Shown here one piece after another: positions 27,615 to 35,906 of a stretch of 64,000 nt of DNA. Source of the DNA: Candidatus Peregrinibacteria bacterium GW2011_GWF2_43_17 (lineage in GTDB: Bacteria; Patescibacteriota; Gracilibacteria; UBA1369; UBA12470); NCBI GenBank assembly GCA_000999315.1, contig LCFW01000002.1, positions 1-64,000 of the forward strand, read 5' to 3'. The translations under genes were made by a program, and so were the position numbers. The number at the start of each line of letters is the position of its first letter. The first letter of the stretch is position 1. The notes under the pieces were generated by a model that saw nothing but the letters and a program-made list of their open reading frames with translations, did not search any database and was not told where the DNA came from.

Positions 27615-28856
27615 TTAAAAAATTTCGTCAACCTCGACTTTTTCGCTATCTTCTTCCTCGCTGATAATGCTCACCTTCTCATCTCTCGAATCTTCGCCTT
27701 CTTGAATCTTGAACTCTATCCTGAATTGAGCTTCATACCCATCTTCGTTGGATGAAGATTTGCTAAAAGCTCTTTCGGTTACATCCATAAACAAAGCGGA
27801 CTCTTCCAGCGCATCCAACAGATTGGCGATCAAGGTGAAATTCCTCGTATCGTCGGTTTGGGTCGTCCCGTCCAAAAAGATCGTTTTATCATTAGAATCG
27901 AAAGTGTAAGACGAATAAGATATATCGCTTTCTATGGCGCTGTTATACAACGGGTCGACTTCTTTTGTTATTTCGTCGATTTCCGTGATTATATTTGACC
28001 ATTCCTGTCTTTCGGATTTGATTTTGCTGATAATAGTAAAATTATCCTCCGTTATAGAGCTGAGATCGGCAACCAAAGCTTCTATGGTTTCGTCGGCAAG
28101 GTCCGAATCCGTATTGATGGCAACAACCTCTTTGACAAAAGCGCCATTTTTAAACAAAGCCAAAGCTCCGCTCAAAGCGATGTCCGCGGATTCCGCGATT
28201 TTACTTTCCATATAAGTTATCGTGGCATCCTTAAACAGATATTCCGTAGTAAGGGTTCCGTCGGATTTAAACTCAATTCCTATCGGGTAAGCATCTTCCT
28301 GCAACTTGTTTTGAGCCATCGAAAGTGCCAATTTCAAATCATCGTAAAGATCTTCGATTTCGGATTCCAAAGAGGTTTTTTCAATGGAAGTGGTATATGC
28401 GGAGTCATATTGATTCGTCTTGTTGATATAAGAATCGGCGAGAAATGAAAAACTGTCGAGATATTCGTAAGCGATCATGTAGTTGTCGGTATTGAGTTCC
28501 GCCTGCGCCTCCTTCAAACTTTCGGCCATGTCGGCGGATTCGGCTTTTATATTGATGCCCATTGGGTTAAAACTCGCCCCCGTTGTCAGATAAGAGCCGA
28601 CAAGCAACAAGAACCATAAAAACACCGTTAATTTCAGGAAACTTCCTCCGAAACGAGAGGGCTTTTCGACAATATTCAGGGCGTCAATTTTCGGTTTCGG
28701 TCCCAGAACGGAAGTCGCATCGGTTTTCTTCATTACCGACTCCACGACATCGTTTTTCTCCTGTTGTTTTGCCAAATCCTCATCGAAAATATTGGTAAAA
28801 ACGTTGCCCTTCGGCTCCTCTTTGATCAAATTTGGAAAAAGTTTTTTTGCCGGCAT
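27615..28856 (-). CDS. PilN-like membrane protein of the pilus locus
   Basis: A 413-residue bitopic protein. About 70 cytoplasmic residues (with the early segment LFPNLIKEEPKGNVF) precede one membrane helix (LKLTVFLWFLLLVGSYL, about residues 74-90) and a long extracytoplasmic helical region. The C-terminal alpha/beta part (NFTLIANLLDALEESALFMDVTERAFSK, then YEAQFRIEFKIQ) resembles a PilN/GspL-type domain, and the end is very acidic. It is longer than usual PilN (about 200). No PilM is adjacent. It is the first gene of the pilus operon, 9 bp before pilO-like. Assignment is by architecture and context. Confidence 0.65.
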   Translation of the reverse strand: MPAKKLFPNLIKEEPKGNVFTNIFDEDLAKQQEKNDVVESVMKKTDATSVLGPKPKIDALNIVEKPSRFGGSFLKLTVFLWFLLLVGSYLTTGASFNPMGINIKAESADMAESLKEAQAELNTDNYMIAYEYLDSFSFLADSYINKTNQYDSAYTTSIEKTSLESEIEDLYDDLKLALSMAQNKLQEDAYPIGIEFKSDGTLTTEYLFKDATITYMESKIAESADIALSGALALFKNGAFVKEVVAINTDSDLADETIEALVADLSSITEDNFTIISKIKSERQEWSNIITEIDEITKEVDPLYNSAIESDISYSSYTFDSNDKTIFLDGTTQTDDTRNFTLIANLLDALEESALFMDVTERAFSKSSSNEDGYEAQFRIEFKIQEGEDSRDEKVSIISEEEDSEKVEVDEIF

Positions 28857-28883
28857 AAGTTTATTTTTAATTTTTATCTATAT

Positions 28884-28912
28884 ATATTACCCTAAAAAGG
28901 AGAAAAAAGCAA
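28884..28912 (-). promoter_or_regulatory. Promoter of the pilNOBC unit
   Basis: On the minus strand, TTGCTT (28912-28907), a 17-bp spacer and TAATAT (28889-28884), 27 bp before the ATG of the PilN-like gene. Confidence 0.6.
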
Positions 28913-28930
28913 CCATCCGGTAGCCCAAAA

Positions 28931-28959
28931 GAAAACCCCTGTGGGAACAAGGGTTTTCT
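28931..28959 (-). terminator. Terminator of rplJ-rplL
   Basis: Stem GAAAACCC (28931-28938) with GGGTTTTC (28952-28959) and a 13-nt loop. On the minus strand it is followed by TTTTGGG. It lies 30 bp after the rplL stop. Confidence 0.75.
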
Positions 28960-28989
28960 GAAATTCTGCTTTCTGTCAACTCTGTAACT

Positions 28990-29385
28990 CTATTTCAACG
29001 TTACCGTCGCGCCAGCCGCTTCCAATTTCTTCTTGGCATCATCGGCGACATCTTTCTTGGCGCCTTGAACAACTACTTTTGGAGCACCGTCAACGATATC
29101 TTTCGCCTCTTTCAAACCGAGGTTTGTTAACTCTTTTACAACCTTGATTACGCCGATCTTCTGAGCACCGGCGGAAGTCAATTCAACATCAAAGGTATCT
29201 TTCTCGGGAGCGGCGGCGGCACCGGCGCCTCCTCCGGCGGCAACCATTGCTACTGGAGCGGCGGCACTAACGCCAAACTCTTTCTCCATGGCTTTTACCA
29301 AATCGGCAACTTCCATGAGAGACATTTTCTTTACAGCCTCGAGTACTTTTTCGGCTTCAGCCGACAATTTTACTTCTTCAGACAT
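28990..29385 (-). CDS. rplL: Ribosomal protein bL12 (L7/L12)
   Basis: A 131-residue stalk protein that recruits translational GTPases. It has an N-terminal dimerisation helix region ([18 protein letters not shown]), an Ala/Gly-rich hinge (about residues 40-57) and a C-terminal factor-binding domain with [20 protein letters not shown] and [16 protein letters not shown]. Length is typical (about 120-130). It follows rplJ after 27 bp and shares its promoter and leader. Confidence 0.97.
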   Translation of the reverse strand: MSEEVKLSAEAEKVLEAVKKMSLMEVADLVKAMEKEFGVSAAAPVAMVAAGGGAGAAAAPEKDTFDVELTSAGAQKIGVIKVVKELTNLGLKEAKDIVDGAPKVVVQGAKKDVADDAKKKLEAAGATVTLK

Positions 29386-29412
29386 GTTTGTAATGGGTTA
29401 GAATATATATAT

Positions 29413-29943
29413 TTAAGATTTTGCTAATTTTGCCCTGTAAGCTTCCAAAGCGTAGACAAGTTTCCTTGTAACGCCTGCAAGAGCGTTGGCGAAACCGCTT
29501 GCCGGAGCGTTGAGCGAGCCGAGCATTTTCGCAAGAAGTTCTTCTCTGCTTGCCAACTTGCTCAAAGCGACAACTTCCTCTTTGCTTAAAATTTTGCCTT
29601 CCATAAGCCCTCCGAGAAGTTTTAAGGCCTCGTATTTCTTGCTCATTTCGGCAATGACTTTTGCGGCAGAAATCTCGTCACCATAAGAGAAAAGAGCAGC
29701 GACAGGTCCGTCCATGAGGTCATCCGGGATGTCATTATAGCCATGTTTTTTGGCGGCTATCTTGATCAAAGTCTTCTTCGCAATTTTGCAACCGACCTTC
29801 TTTTCGCGCAGAGCCCTCCTTACCTTGGAGAAATCTTTTACAGTTATTCCGGCGTATCCGGAGAAAACGATAGATTTCGCCCCTTCGAATTTTTTCTCGA
29901 CATCGGCGAGAATTTCAGACTTACGTTGTTTTGTTATCGTCAT
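29413..29943 (-). CDS. rplJ: Ribosomal protein uL10
   Basis: A 176-residue L10, the base of the ribosomal stalk that carries bL12 dimers. The N-terminal rRNA-binding part is clear (KSIVFSGYAGITVKDFSKVRRALREKKVGCKIAKKTL is the conserved region), followed by DDLMDGPVAALFSYGD. The C-terminal helix (FANALAGVTRKLVYALEAYRAKLA) binds bL12. The gene is preceded by a conserved L10 leader RNA, the site of L10/L12 autogenous control. Confidence 0.97.
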   Translation of the reverse strand: MTITKQRKSEILADVEKKFEGAKSIVFSGYAGITVKDFSKVRRALREKKVGCKIAKKTLIKIAAKKHGYNDIPDDLMDGPVAALFSYGDEISAAKVIAEMSKKYEALKLLGGLMEGKILSKEEVVALSKLASREELLAKMLGSLNAPASGFANALAGVTRKLVYALEAYRAKLAKS

Positions 29944-29944
29944 A

Positions 29945-29962
29945 TTTTTAACCGGTTAAAAA
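29945..29962. promoter_or_regulatory. Perfect palindrome before rplJ start
   Basis: TTTTTAACCGGTTAAAAA ends two bases before the rplJ ATG. It lies between the L10 leader fold and the start codon, where a ribosome site would be expected, so it could sequester the start when the leader refolds. That role is inference. Confidence 0.55.
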
Positions 29963-29963
29963 A

Positions 29964-30026
29964 TAACACTGTCGGTTATGATCTGTGCCTCGGCGGGGCT
30001 TACTTGTTGTTCCCGCTGTCTTCAGC
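29964..30026 (-). ncRNA. Ribosomal protein L10 leader RNA
   Basis: On the minus strand the leader contains GAAGACAGC (30023-30015), GCGGG, a loop, CCCGCCGAGGCA and ATCAT before rplJ. The paired words AGACAGC and CCGAGG around a short stem are the core of the known L10 leader, where the L10-L12 complex binds and represses rplJ-rplL. Recognition is by motif only. Confidence 0.75.
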
Positions 30027-30035
30027 AACAATGTA

Positions 30036-30063
30036 ATTCTACGCATGTTTGAGGAAAAGGCAA
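30036..30063 (-). promoter_or_regulatory. Promoter of rplJ-rplL
   Basis: On the minus strand, TTGCCT (30063-30058), a 16-bp spacer and TAGAAT (30041-30036), directly upstream of the L10 leader. Confidence 0.65.
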
Positions 30064-30078
30064 GAGCAAAATCTCATC

Positions 30079-30107
30079 TTCACTCCAAACGACGAACTCT
30101 GTAATAT
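30079..30107 (+). promoter_or_regulatory. Probable miaA promoter, near-leaderless
   Basis: TTCACT (30079-30084), a 17-bp spacer and TAATAT (30102-30107). The ATG of miaA follows only 6 bases after the -10 element, so transcription would begin at or next to the start codon. Confidence 0.5.
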
Positions 30108-30113
30108 TGGGCT

Positions 30114-31031
30114 ATGTCCAATCTACTCCAAAACCTCGAATCCTTCTTGTCAGCTTCAAAAACAAAACCACCTCTCATAATAGTTCTCGGTCCCACGGCT
30201 TCCGGCAAAACGGCTTTATCGGTTAAACTCGCGCAAAAATATAACGGAGAGATCGTTTCCGCCGATTCGCGTCAGATTTACAGGTATATGGATGTCGGAA
30301 CGGATAAAATATCCGCAAAAGATACAGGTGGAATTAAGCATTATATGATAGATATAAAAAATCCGGACCAGGTTTTCACGATGGCCGATTATCAAAGAGA
30401 AGCGACTCATTCCATAGGAGAGATTTTAAATAAAGGCAAAACCCCATTCTTGGTTGGAGGCACGGGCCTCTATATTAATGCGATAGCTGAAAGTTACGAA
30501 CTGGATTCGGCTCCTCCGGATACGGCATTAAGAAAAGAATTGGAGACCGAACTGTCGGAGAAGGGAGCTACGGCTTTACACGATATGCTAAAAGAACTGG
30601 ATCCGTTATCGGCATCGAAAATTCACCCGAATAATCACAGATATCTCATAAGAGCTCTTGAGATAAATTTAAAATCGGGCAAACCGAAAGGAAATCGTAA
30701 AGGCGAATCCAAATACGAAATTTTCAAGATAGGAATAGATTGGCCGAGAGAAGAACTTTACGACAGAATAAATAAAAGGGTGGAAGAACAGATAGGGCGC
30801 GGGATTTTAAATGAAATAAAAACATTGCTGAATCAAGGATACTCGCGTAGTCTGCCGTCTATGACAGGGTTGGGATATAAAGAGTTTTTCCCATATCTGG
30901 ATGGTGAAAAGTCGATCGAGGAGTGCCTGGAAGATTTGAAGCAAAACACGAGAAATTACGCGAAAAGACAGATGACTTGGTTCGGGCGCGACGATACAAT
31001 ATATTGGATTACTCCGGGGGAGCTTGAGTAG
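30114..31031 (+). CDS. miaA: tRNA dimethylallyltransferase
   Basis: A 305-residue enzyme that transfers a dimethylallyl group from DMAPP to N6 of A37 in tRNAs reading UNN codons. It has the P-loop GPTASGKTALS (near residue 26), the SADSRQIYRYMDVGTDK substrate motif, HYMIDIKNPDQVFTMADYQ, GGTGLYINA, HPNNHRYLIRALEI, and the C-terminal part with GLGYKEFFPYL and NTRNYAKRQMTWFGRD that contacts the tRNA. Length is normal. It is divergent from rplJ and followed by a 425-bp non-coding repeat region. Confidence 0.97.
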   Translation: MSNLLQNLESFLSASKTKPPLIIVLGPTASGKTALSVKLAQKYNGEIVSADSRQIYRYMDVGTDKISAKDTGGIKHYMIDIKNPDQVFTMADYQREATHSIGEILNKGKTPFLVGGTGLYINAIAESYELDSAPPDTALRKELETELSEKGATALHDMLKELDPLSASKIHPNNHRYLIRALEINLKSGKPKGNRKGESKYEIFKIGIDWPREELYDRINKRVEEQIGRGILNEIKTLLNQGYSRSLPSMTGLGYKEFFPYLDGEKSIEECLEDLKQNTRNYAKRQMTWFGRDDTIYWITPGELE

Positions 31032-31456
31032 GGGGCGGCCGTGTGGGGGTTGGTGTTGCGAATACGTTTTGTGCAATGCGGAGGCGTGTTTTTGTGTGCG
31101 AAAATCGGGGCGAATTCCGATACGAAATTGATGCGAGGTGTTGATGTGCTACGATGCGAAGTTTCTTCGCGAAATTCCGACACGGGTTCGGCGTGCTACG
31201 ACGTGGTGGCAGTGCGATTTTTGCATCAAAATCCCGACCGCGCAATGTGCGGGGTTTCGTGAAATTTCGACACAAAATTGATGCGCTACGGAAGTGTGTC
31301 TTTTTGCGCGAAAATTGACGCGAATTTCGATACAAATTCAGCACGCCGCAACGCGAAAAAGGTGAGCCCACCACCACTACGTGAAAAGTCCAGTCGGGAT
31401 GGTGGATTTCCTCCTGTTAAAGTGGTATAAGGAAGACACGATTTAACCGCAAAAAT
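31032..31456 (+). repeat. Non-coding region with degenerate tandem repeats; dispersed repeat copy B
   Basis: No gene is seen here. A degenerate core of the form CGAATTTCGATACAAATT followed by a GC-rich GCGxGCTACG box begins near 31111, 31171, 31261 and 31321, at spacings of 60, 90 and 60 bp. Positions 31171-31280 also match the window start (1-128) in inverted orientation. After 31350 comes a CCACCA/TGGTGG hairpin (31371-31405) and then the HNH gene. The region is richer in CG than its surroundings. Confidence 0.65.
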
Positions 31457-32296
31457 ATGAGAAACATACATGCCGAATTTGTGAAGTATGGGAAGAACGC
31501 GAAATATTGGCTGAGACGGTGCGAAATGTTACTGCCGGAGATAGCGAAACAAGAGATTTGGAAGAAAAAGCGATTCACGAGTATTTATGAATACGCGGCT
31601 AAATTAGCTGGGATGAATCACGAAAAGGTGAACAACTGCTTGCGAATCATGAAGCATATAGAGGATAAGCCGGAATTGCTTCAGGTTGCTCGGGAGAAAG
31701 GACTTGGAGCCGTGAGACCCGTTGCGGTGATAGCGACGAAAGAAACTGCGAAGTTGTGGGCGGAGAAGATCGAAGTAATGAGCAAGCATACTCTCGAAAC
31801 ATATATAAAAGATTATAAGAAGGAGGGGATCTGCCCCGGGGCAGACCAACAACAGGAGGTGACGATCAAACTTACCCCAAAACTTGCCAAGAAGTTCGAA
31901 GCGTTCAAGAAGAGAGCCGACTTCGAAACCCTGCTTGAGAAGTTCATGGACGAAGTTGAGACGCAGCCCAAGCCCGAACCCGTGAAAACAGAGTCGCCCT
32001 ACATTCCTGTCGCAATCAAGAAGTACGTTGCCACCAAAACCAACGGCATCTGTGCCCATCCCGACTGCAACAAACCCGCGGAAGTTTTTCATCACACCAA
32101 GAGGTTCTCCCTTAATCACGAGCACAATCCCGACCAAATCACACCGTTATGCAAGGCTCATCACGACCTCTGCCATCTCGGTCTCATCGCCAACGAAGAA
32201 TCTCAACCTTACGAGTGGCAACTCCTCGCTTTTCCGGATACGACCAATCCGAAATACGAAGTGGACCAGCTCGTGCAGGCGTACAAGACGGGGTGA
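31457..32296 (+). CDS. HNH endonuclease-domain protein
   Basis: A 279-residue protein. Residues 1-150 are helical and basic (SIYEYAAKLAGMNHEKVNNCLRIMKH), suggesting a DNA-binding part. A Pro-rich linker follows (PKPEPVKTESPYIP). Residues about 195-250 hold a zinc-type HNH motif: CAHPDC, VFHHTKRF, HNPDQITPLCKAHHDLCH. HNH proteins are metal-dependent nucleases found in homing, restriction and phage functions; this one has no recognised partner. The C-terminal half uses C-ending codons (CCC, ACC, AAG) more than the first half and the neighbours, hinting at a recombined origin. The repeat array just upstream adds to the impression of a mobile or acquired gene. Confidence 0.85.
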   Translation: MRNIHAEFVKYGKNAKYWLRRCEMLLPEIAKQEIWKKKRFTSIYEYAAKLAGMNHEKVNNCLRIMKHIEDKPELLQVAREKGLGAVRPVAVIATKETAKLWAEKIEVMSKHTLETYIKDYKKEGICPGADQQQEVTIKLTPKLAKKFEAFKKRADFETLLEKFMDEVETQPKPEPVKTESPYIPVAIKKYVATKTNGICAHPDCNKPAEVFHHTKRFSLNHEHNPDQITPLCKAHHDLCHLGLIANEESQPYEWQLLAFPDTTNPKYEVDQLVQAYKTG

Positions 32297-32344
32297 AACC
32301 GCCCTTTGCGGAAATTCGCCGTAGCTCAATCCGCGCGATTCGCA

Positions 32345-32374
32345 TTGGTCGTAAATTCGCCAATACGCTATACT
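32345..32374 (+). promoter_or_regulatory. Promoter of mazG-recJ, near-leaderless
   Basis: TTGGTC (32345-32350), an 18-bp spacer and TATACT (32369-32374). The mazG ATG begins at 32381, so the transcript would start at about the A of the start codon. Confidence 0.55.
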
Positions 32375-32380
32375 CGAATC

Positions 32381-32749
32381 ATGAAAAACGCTTTCCAAAA
32401 ACTCATAGATATCGCAAAAAAACTCCGTTCGGATACGGGTTGTCCTTGGGATAGAGAGCAAACGATAGAATCTATGCTCAAATGTGTCGAAGAAGAGTCG
32501 CAAGAAGTTTCCGAAGCCATACAAAAAGGTGATTACGTCAATCTTCGCGAGGAACTTGGGGATCTGCTTTTTCAAATAGTGATGATCGGCCAAATCGCAT
32601 CCGAGAGAAAACTTTTCACAATGAAAGAAGTGATGGAAGATATCGCGCAAAAACTTATAGATCGTCATTCGTGGGTTTTTGGCAAAGATAAAGTTTCAAC
32701 ACCCGAAGAAGCGATTGCTCAATGGAAGAAAAACAAGAAAAAATCATGA
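32381..32749 (+). CDS. MazG-family nucleotide pyrophosphohydrolase
   Basis: A 122-residue single-domain MazG protein, which hydrolyses NTPs or dNTPs to monophosphate and pyrophosphate as a house-cleaning activity. The motif GCPWDREQTIESML is followed by the metal-binding EExxE/ExxD pattern (EEESQEVSEA and LREELGDLLFQIVM) and HSWVFG near the end. E. coli MazG has two such domains; this is the short form. A longer in-frame start at 32306 would run through the promoter and is rejected. The stop overlaps the recJ start (ATGA), so the two genes are coupled. Confidence 0.88.
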   Translation: MKNAFQKLIDIAKKLRSDTGCPWDREQTIESMLKCVEEESQEVSEAIQKGDYVNLREELGDLLFQIVMIGQIASERKLFTMKEVMEDIAQKLIDRHSWVFGKDKVSTPEEAIAQWKKNKKKS

Positions 32750-34311
32750 ACTGGGAAATTTTAAATAAAGAAAAAAATCTTACCGCTTTCGAAAAAATCC
32801 TCAAAAACAGGGGATTCGCCTTAAGCGATCTCGAAAACGAAAATACTCACGACCCGTATCTTTTTACGGATATGGCTCGCGCTGTCGAAAAAATAAAAAC
32901 CGCGATAAAAAACAAAGACAGGATAATGATTTTCGGTGACTACGACGCGGATGGCATAACGGGTACGGCAATCTTATTTCGCATCCTTTCAAATCTTGGA
33001 GCGCAAGTTTCTTACAGAATTCCGCACCGAGAACACGATGGCTATGGTTTGAGTGAAAAATTCGTGGATGAATTTATAAAACTCGACATAAAACTCTTAA
33101 TCACGGTAGACTGCGGCATTTCCTCCGGAAAAGAGGTCGGGAAAGCGCTAAACAACGGGATCGAAACAATAATTACGGATCACCACGAAATTCCCAAAAA
33201 AACACCCGACGTTTACGCGATAATCCACCCGAAACTTGAAGAAAAATACCCGTACAAAGATCTCTCCGGCGCAGGAGTGGCGCTCAAGCTCGCTCAAGCT
33301 CTGCAAAATGATCCGCTGGAAAATTACTTCGATCTCGCGGCAATCGGCACAATCGCCGACGTTATGCCTTTAACAGGAGAAAACAGAGCGATAGCCAGAA
33401 AAGGATTGCGACAAATGTCAGAAACGTCTTGGTCCGGATTAGCGGCTCTTATAAAAGTTTCCGACGTAAAAAAAGAAGATCTTATAAATATGGAAAGTGC
33501 TACGGTCGGTTACAGATTGGCACCCAGGCTTAACGCCGCCGGCAGAATCAGCGATCCTTATATAAGTATAAAACTTCTTACCACGGACGATCTCGCAAAA
33601 ACGCAAGAAATTTCACAAAAACTGAACGATCTTAACCTGGAAAGGCAAGCTTCCATCAAGGAAATTCTTGAAAATATAAAATATAACGCGGATTCAGACA
33701 TAATATTCGCGGAAGGCAAATGGCCCAAGGGTCTCCTCGGGCTTATCGCAGGAAGAATCAGCGAAAAAGAAAACAGACCGGTGCTCGCGATGTCTAAATC
33801 CGATGGGGTGGTGACAGGTTCGGCAAGGTCACCGAAATATTTTGATATAACGGCGGGACTGACGAGGCAACACAGGTTCCTCAAACATTATGGAGGCCAT
33901 AAAAAAGCGGCGGGATTCAGCTTGCAAGTCGACAACCTCGACTCTTTCAAAAACGCGTTTCTTTCGGATGCATCTAAAATCGAGATTGAAGACAAGAAAA
34001 TAGAAGTGGATTGCGAACTTGATCCGAAGGAAAACCTAAACGAATTGGTTTCGAATTTGGGGAAATTGAGGCCTTTTGGAGAGGGGAATTATGAGCCGAA
34101 AGTCTTGCTCCGCAAATTGACGATAATTGAATCGAAAAAAGTTGGAGGTGAAAAACATCTGAAATTAAGATGTAAATTCGGAGGGAAAGAACTATCTTTT
34201 ATCAAATTCAACAACAATCTCAACGTCGAAAAAGGGGATAAAATAGATACGGTTTGCAGGATTAACGGAGGAGGGGATAGCTTGGTGGTGGAAGATTTGA
34301 AAACGCTATAA
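32746..34311 (+). CDS. recJ: Single-stranded-DNA exonuclease RecJ
   Basis: A 521-residue DHH-superfamily 5'-3' exonuclease acting in recombination and mismatch or base-excision repair. The motifs are in order: DYDADGITGTA (motif I), SYRIPHREHDGYGL, ITVDCGISS, IITDHHE (DHH motif), GAGVALKLAQAL, LAAIGTIADVMPL, RLNAAGRISD. A DHHA1 part with GSARSPKYFDI and HYGGHKKAAGFSL follows, then the OB-fold C-terminal domain (LGKLRPFGEGNYEP). Starting at 32746 gives a four-base overlap with mazG; an ATG at 32722 would add eight residues. Confidence 0.93.
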   Translation: MNWEILNKEKNLTAFEKILKNRGFALSDLENENTHDPYLFTDMARAVEKIKTAIKNKDRIMIFGDYDADGITGTAILFRILSNLGAQVSYRIPHREHDGYGLSEKFVDEFIKLDIKLLITVDCGISSGKEVGKALNNGIETIITDHHEIPKKTPDVYAIIHPKLEEKYPYKDLSGAGVALKLAQALQNDPLENYFDLAAIGTIADVMPLTGENRAIARKGLRQMSETSWSGLAALIKVSDVKKEDLINMESATVGYRLAPRLNAAGRISDPYISIKLLTTDDLAKTQEISQKLNDLNLERQASIKEILENIKYNADSDIIFAEGKWPKGLLGLIAGRISEKENRPVLAMSKSDGVVTGSARSPKYFDITAGLTRQHRFLKHYGGHKKAAGFSLQVDNLDSFKNAFLSDASKIEIEDKKIEVDCELDPKENLNELVSNLGKLRPFGEGNYEPKVLLRKLTIIESKKVGGEKHLKLRCKFGGKELSFIKFNNNLNVEKGDKIDTVCRINGGGDSLVVEDLKTL

Positions 34312-34401
34312 AACACCGGCGCAATGCTCGCGACGGCGTTTTTCGGCTTGCAAAAGCCACCATGAGTGCTAGAATCCCGTCCTATAAAGAGCGTTTAGCC
34401 A

Positions 34402-34430
34402 TTGACCAGGAGGCAAAAGTATTATATAAT
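34402..34430 (+). promoter_or_regulatory. Strong sigma70-type promoter of the DHH phosphoesterase gene
   Basis: TTGACC (34402-34407), a 17-bp spacer and TATAAT (34425-34430), close to the ideal consensus. The ATG is at 34451, which leaves a leader of about 14 nt. Confidence 0.85.
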
Positions 34431-34450
34431 TTCACGAATAACTTAAAAAG

Positions 34451-35893
34451 ATGGGCTTAAACACGGAAGAACAAATAGTGAATCTCCTCGAGAAGAGTCA
34501 AAAGATTCTGATTCTTCCTTCGAACCCGCCGGACGGCGACTCGCTCGGTGCCGCGTTATCTCTTTACTTGATACTTAAAAAACTTGGCAAAGAGCCAACC
34601 GTTATCTGTTCCGATCCGATTCCAAGCGCTCTTCAGTTTCTTCCGACGATTCATGCCATATCGAGAAATTTCAGCGGGGCGGAAGATTTCATAGTGACGC
34701 TGGATTGCAGGCAAGCCGATGTGGATACGATTAAATACGAAGTCGAGCAAGACAAGGTAAATATCATAATCACTCCAAAGAAAGGCAGATTTGCGGACAA
34801 AGATGTCACTTTGCATTATGGCGAAGCGAAATACGACCTTTTGATAACCGTGGATACCGGCGATCTTCAGCAATTGGGTAAAATTTACGAGCAAAACCCG
34901 GATATGTTCTACTCCATCCCGGTTATCAATATAGATCATCATGCTTCGAATGCGGAATTCGGCAGAGTGAACTTGATAGACATCACGGCATCTTCAACTA
35001 CGGAAATTTTGGTTCCTGTGATTGAAAAACTTGAAGCCAAGACGGGGCAAAAACTTATAGATGCGGATATCGCAACCTTGCTTCTCACGGGAATTATTAC
35101 GGATACGGGCAGTTTCCAACATTCGAACACGACTCCGAGGGCGTTTGCGATTGCCGCGCACTTGCTGGATTTCGGCGCACGCCAACAAGAAATAATAAAA
35201 TACGTTTACAGAACAAAAAGTCTCCAAATGTTGAAACTTTGGGGCAAAGTGCTTTCAAAAATAAAATATGACGAGGCAAGCCAAATCGTATGGTCCACAA
35301 TCACGCTTGAAGACTTGCAAGAAACGGGTGGCGCATCCGACGACTCGGCGGGAATTATAGATGAATTGCTTTCAAACGCGCCGGGCGCACAAATCGTACT
35401 TTTGATAAAAGAAAAGGAGCCGGGCTTGATCTCGGTTAGCATCAGAACTCCTGGCAAAGGGGCGAACGCAAACGATATAGCGAAAATCTTTGGTGGCGGC
35501 GGTCACCCGAAAGCCGCGGGATGCAGAATAAAAGGGATGTCTTTCGCGGAGGCTGAAATTTTAATCATAAAAAAGATAAAAGAGTACAAGGCGGGAACTC
35601 TCGAAGAGTCGGCTTTGCCGCATATGCAACCGGCTGAAATTAAAGTGCCGGAAATTCCGCGCAAAATTCAAACTGTAGCCGACCTGATAGGTGACCCGCT
35701 CGCGAATGTGAAATTGCAAAAACCGGAAGTCGTACCCGCCGCGAGACCGGGCGGTGAAGATTTGCTTTTGCAAGATTTCAGGAAAAGAAGACAGGAAGAA
35801 GAACGCATAAAAGATATGACAAAAAGGTTTTTCTCGGAAGGTGGAAAAGACGAGCCGACGGTGGAAGATATGATGAATCTTGGCATGAAATAA
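34451..35893 (+). CDS. DHH-family phosphoesterase (NrnA-like)
   Basis: A 480-residue protein with the DHH core: NPPDGDSLGAALSL (motif I, near residue 25), VDTGD (motif II), NIDHHASN (motif III, near 161) and GIITDTGSFQHSN (motif IV). A DHHA1 domain ends in the substrate motif FGGGGHPKAAG. NrnA-like enzymes degrade nanoRNAs or cyclic-dinucleotide products and may hydrolyse pAp. The core is complete, but about 110 extra residues follow (KVPEIPRKIQTVADLIG, then a basic/acidic coiled tail), which is unusual; their role is unknown. It has its own strong promoter and converges with yebC across 13 bp. Confidence 0.88.
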   Translation: MGLNTEEQIVNLLEKSQKILILPSNPPDGDSLGAALSLYLILKKLGKEPTVICSDPIPSALQFLPTIHAISRNFSGAEDFIVTLDCRQADVDTIKYEVEQDKVNIIITPKKGRFADKDVTLHYGEAKYDLLITVDTGDLQQLGKIYEQNPDMFYSIPVINIDHHASNAEFGRVNLIDITASSTTEILVPVIEKLEAKTGQKLIDADIATLLLTGIITDTGSFQHSNTTPRAFAIAAHLLDFGARQQEIIKYVYRTKSLQMLKLWGKVLSKIKYDEASQIVWSTITLEDLQETGGASDDSAGIIDELLSNAPGAQIVLLIKEKEPGLISVSIRTPGKGANANDIAKIFGGGGHPKAAGCRIKGMSFAEAEILIIKKIKEYKAGTLEESALPHMQPAEIKVPEIPRKIQTVADLIGDPLANVKLQKPEVVPAARPGGEDLLLQDFRKRRQEEERIKDMTKRFFSEGGKDEPTVEDMMNLGMK

Positions 35894-35906
35894 AGTTCCG
35901 TACTCA

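Noticed and set aside
31111-31350. CRISPR-like array
   Set aside because: The units are degenerate, spaced 60, 90 and 60 bp, with no constant repeat and no cas genes in the window.
32747-32749. TGA read as glycine (genetic code 25)
   Set aside because: TGA ends mazG at the point where recJ begins and also ends the HNH gene at a normal family length, so the standard bacterial code applies.
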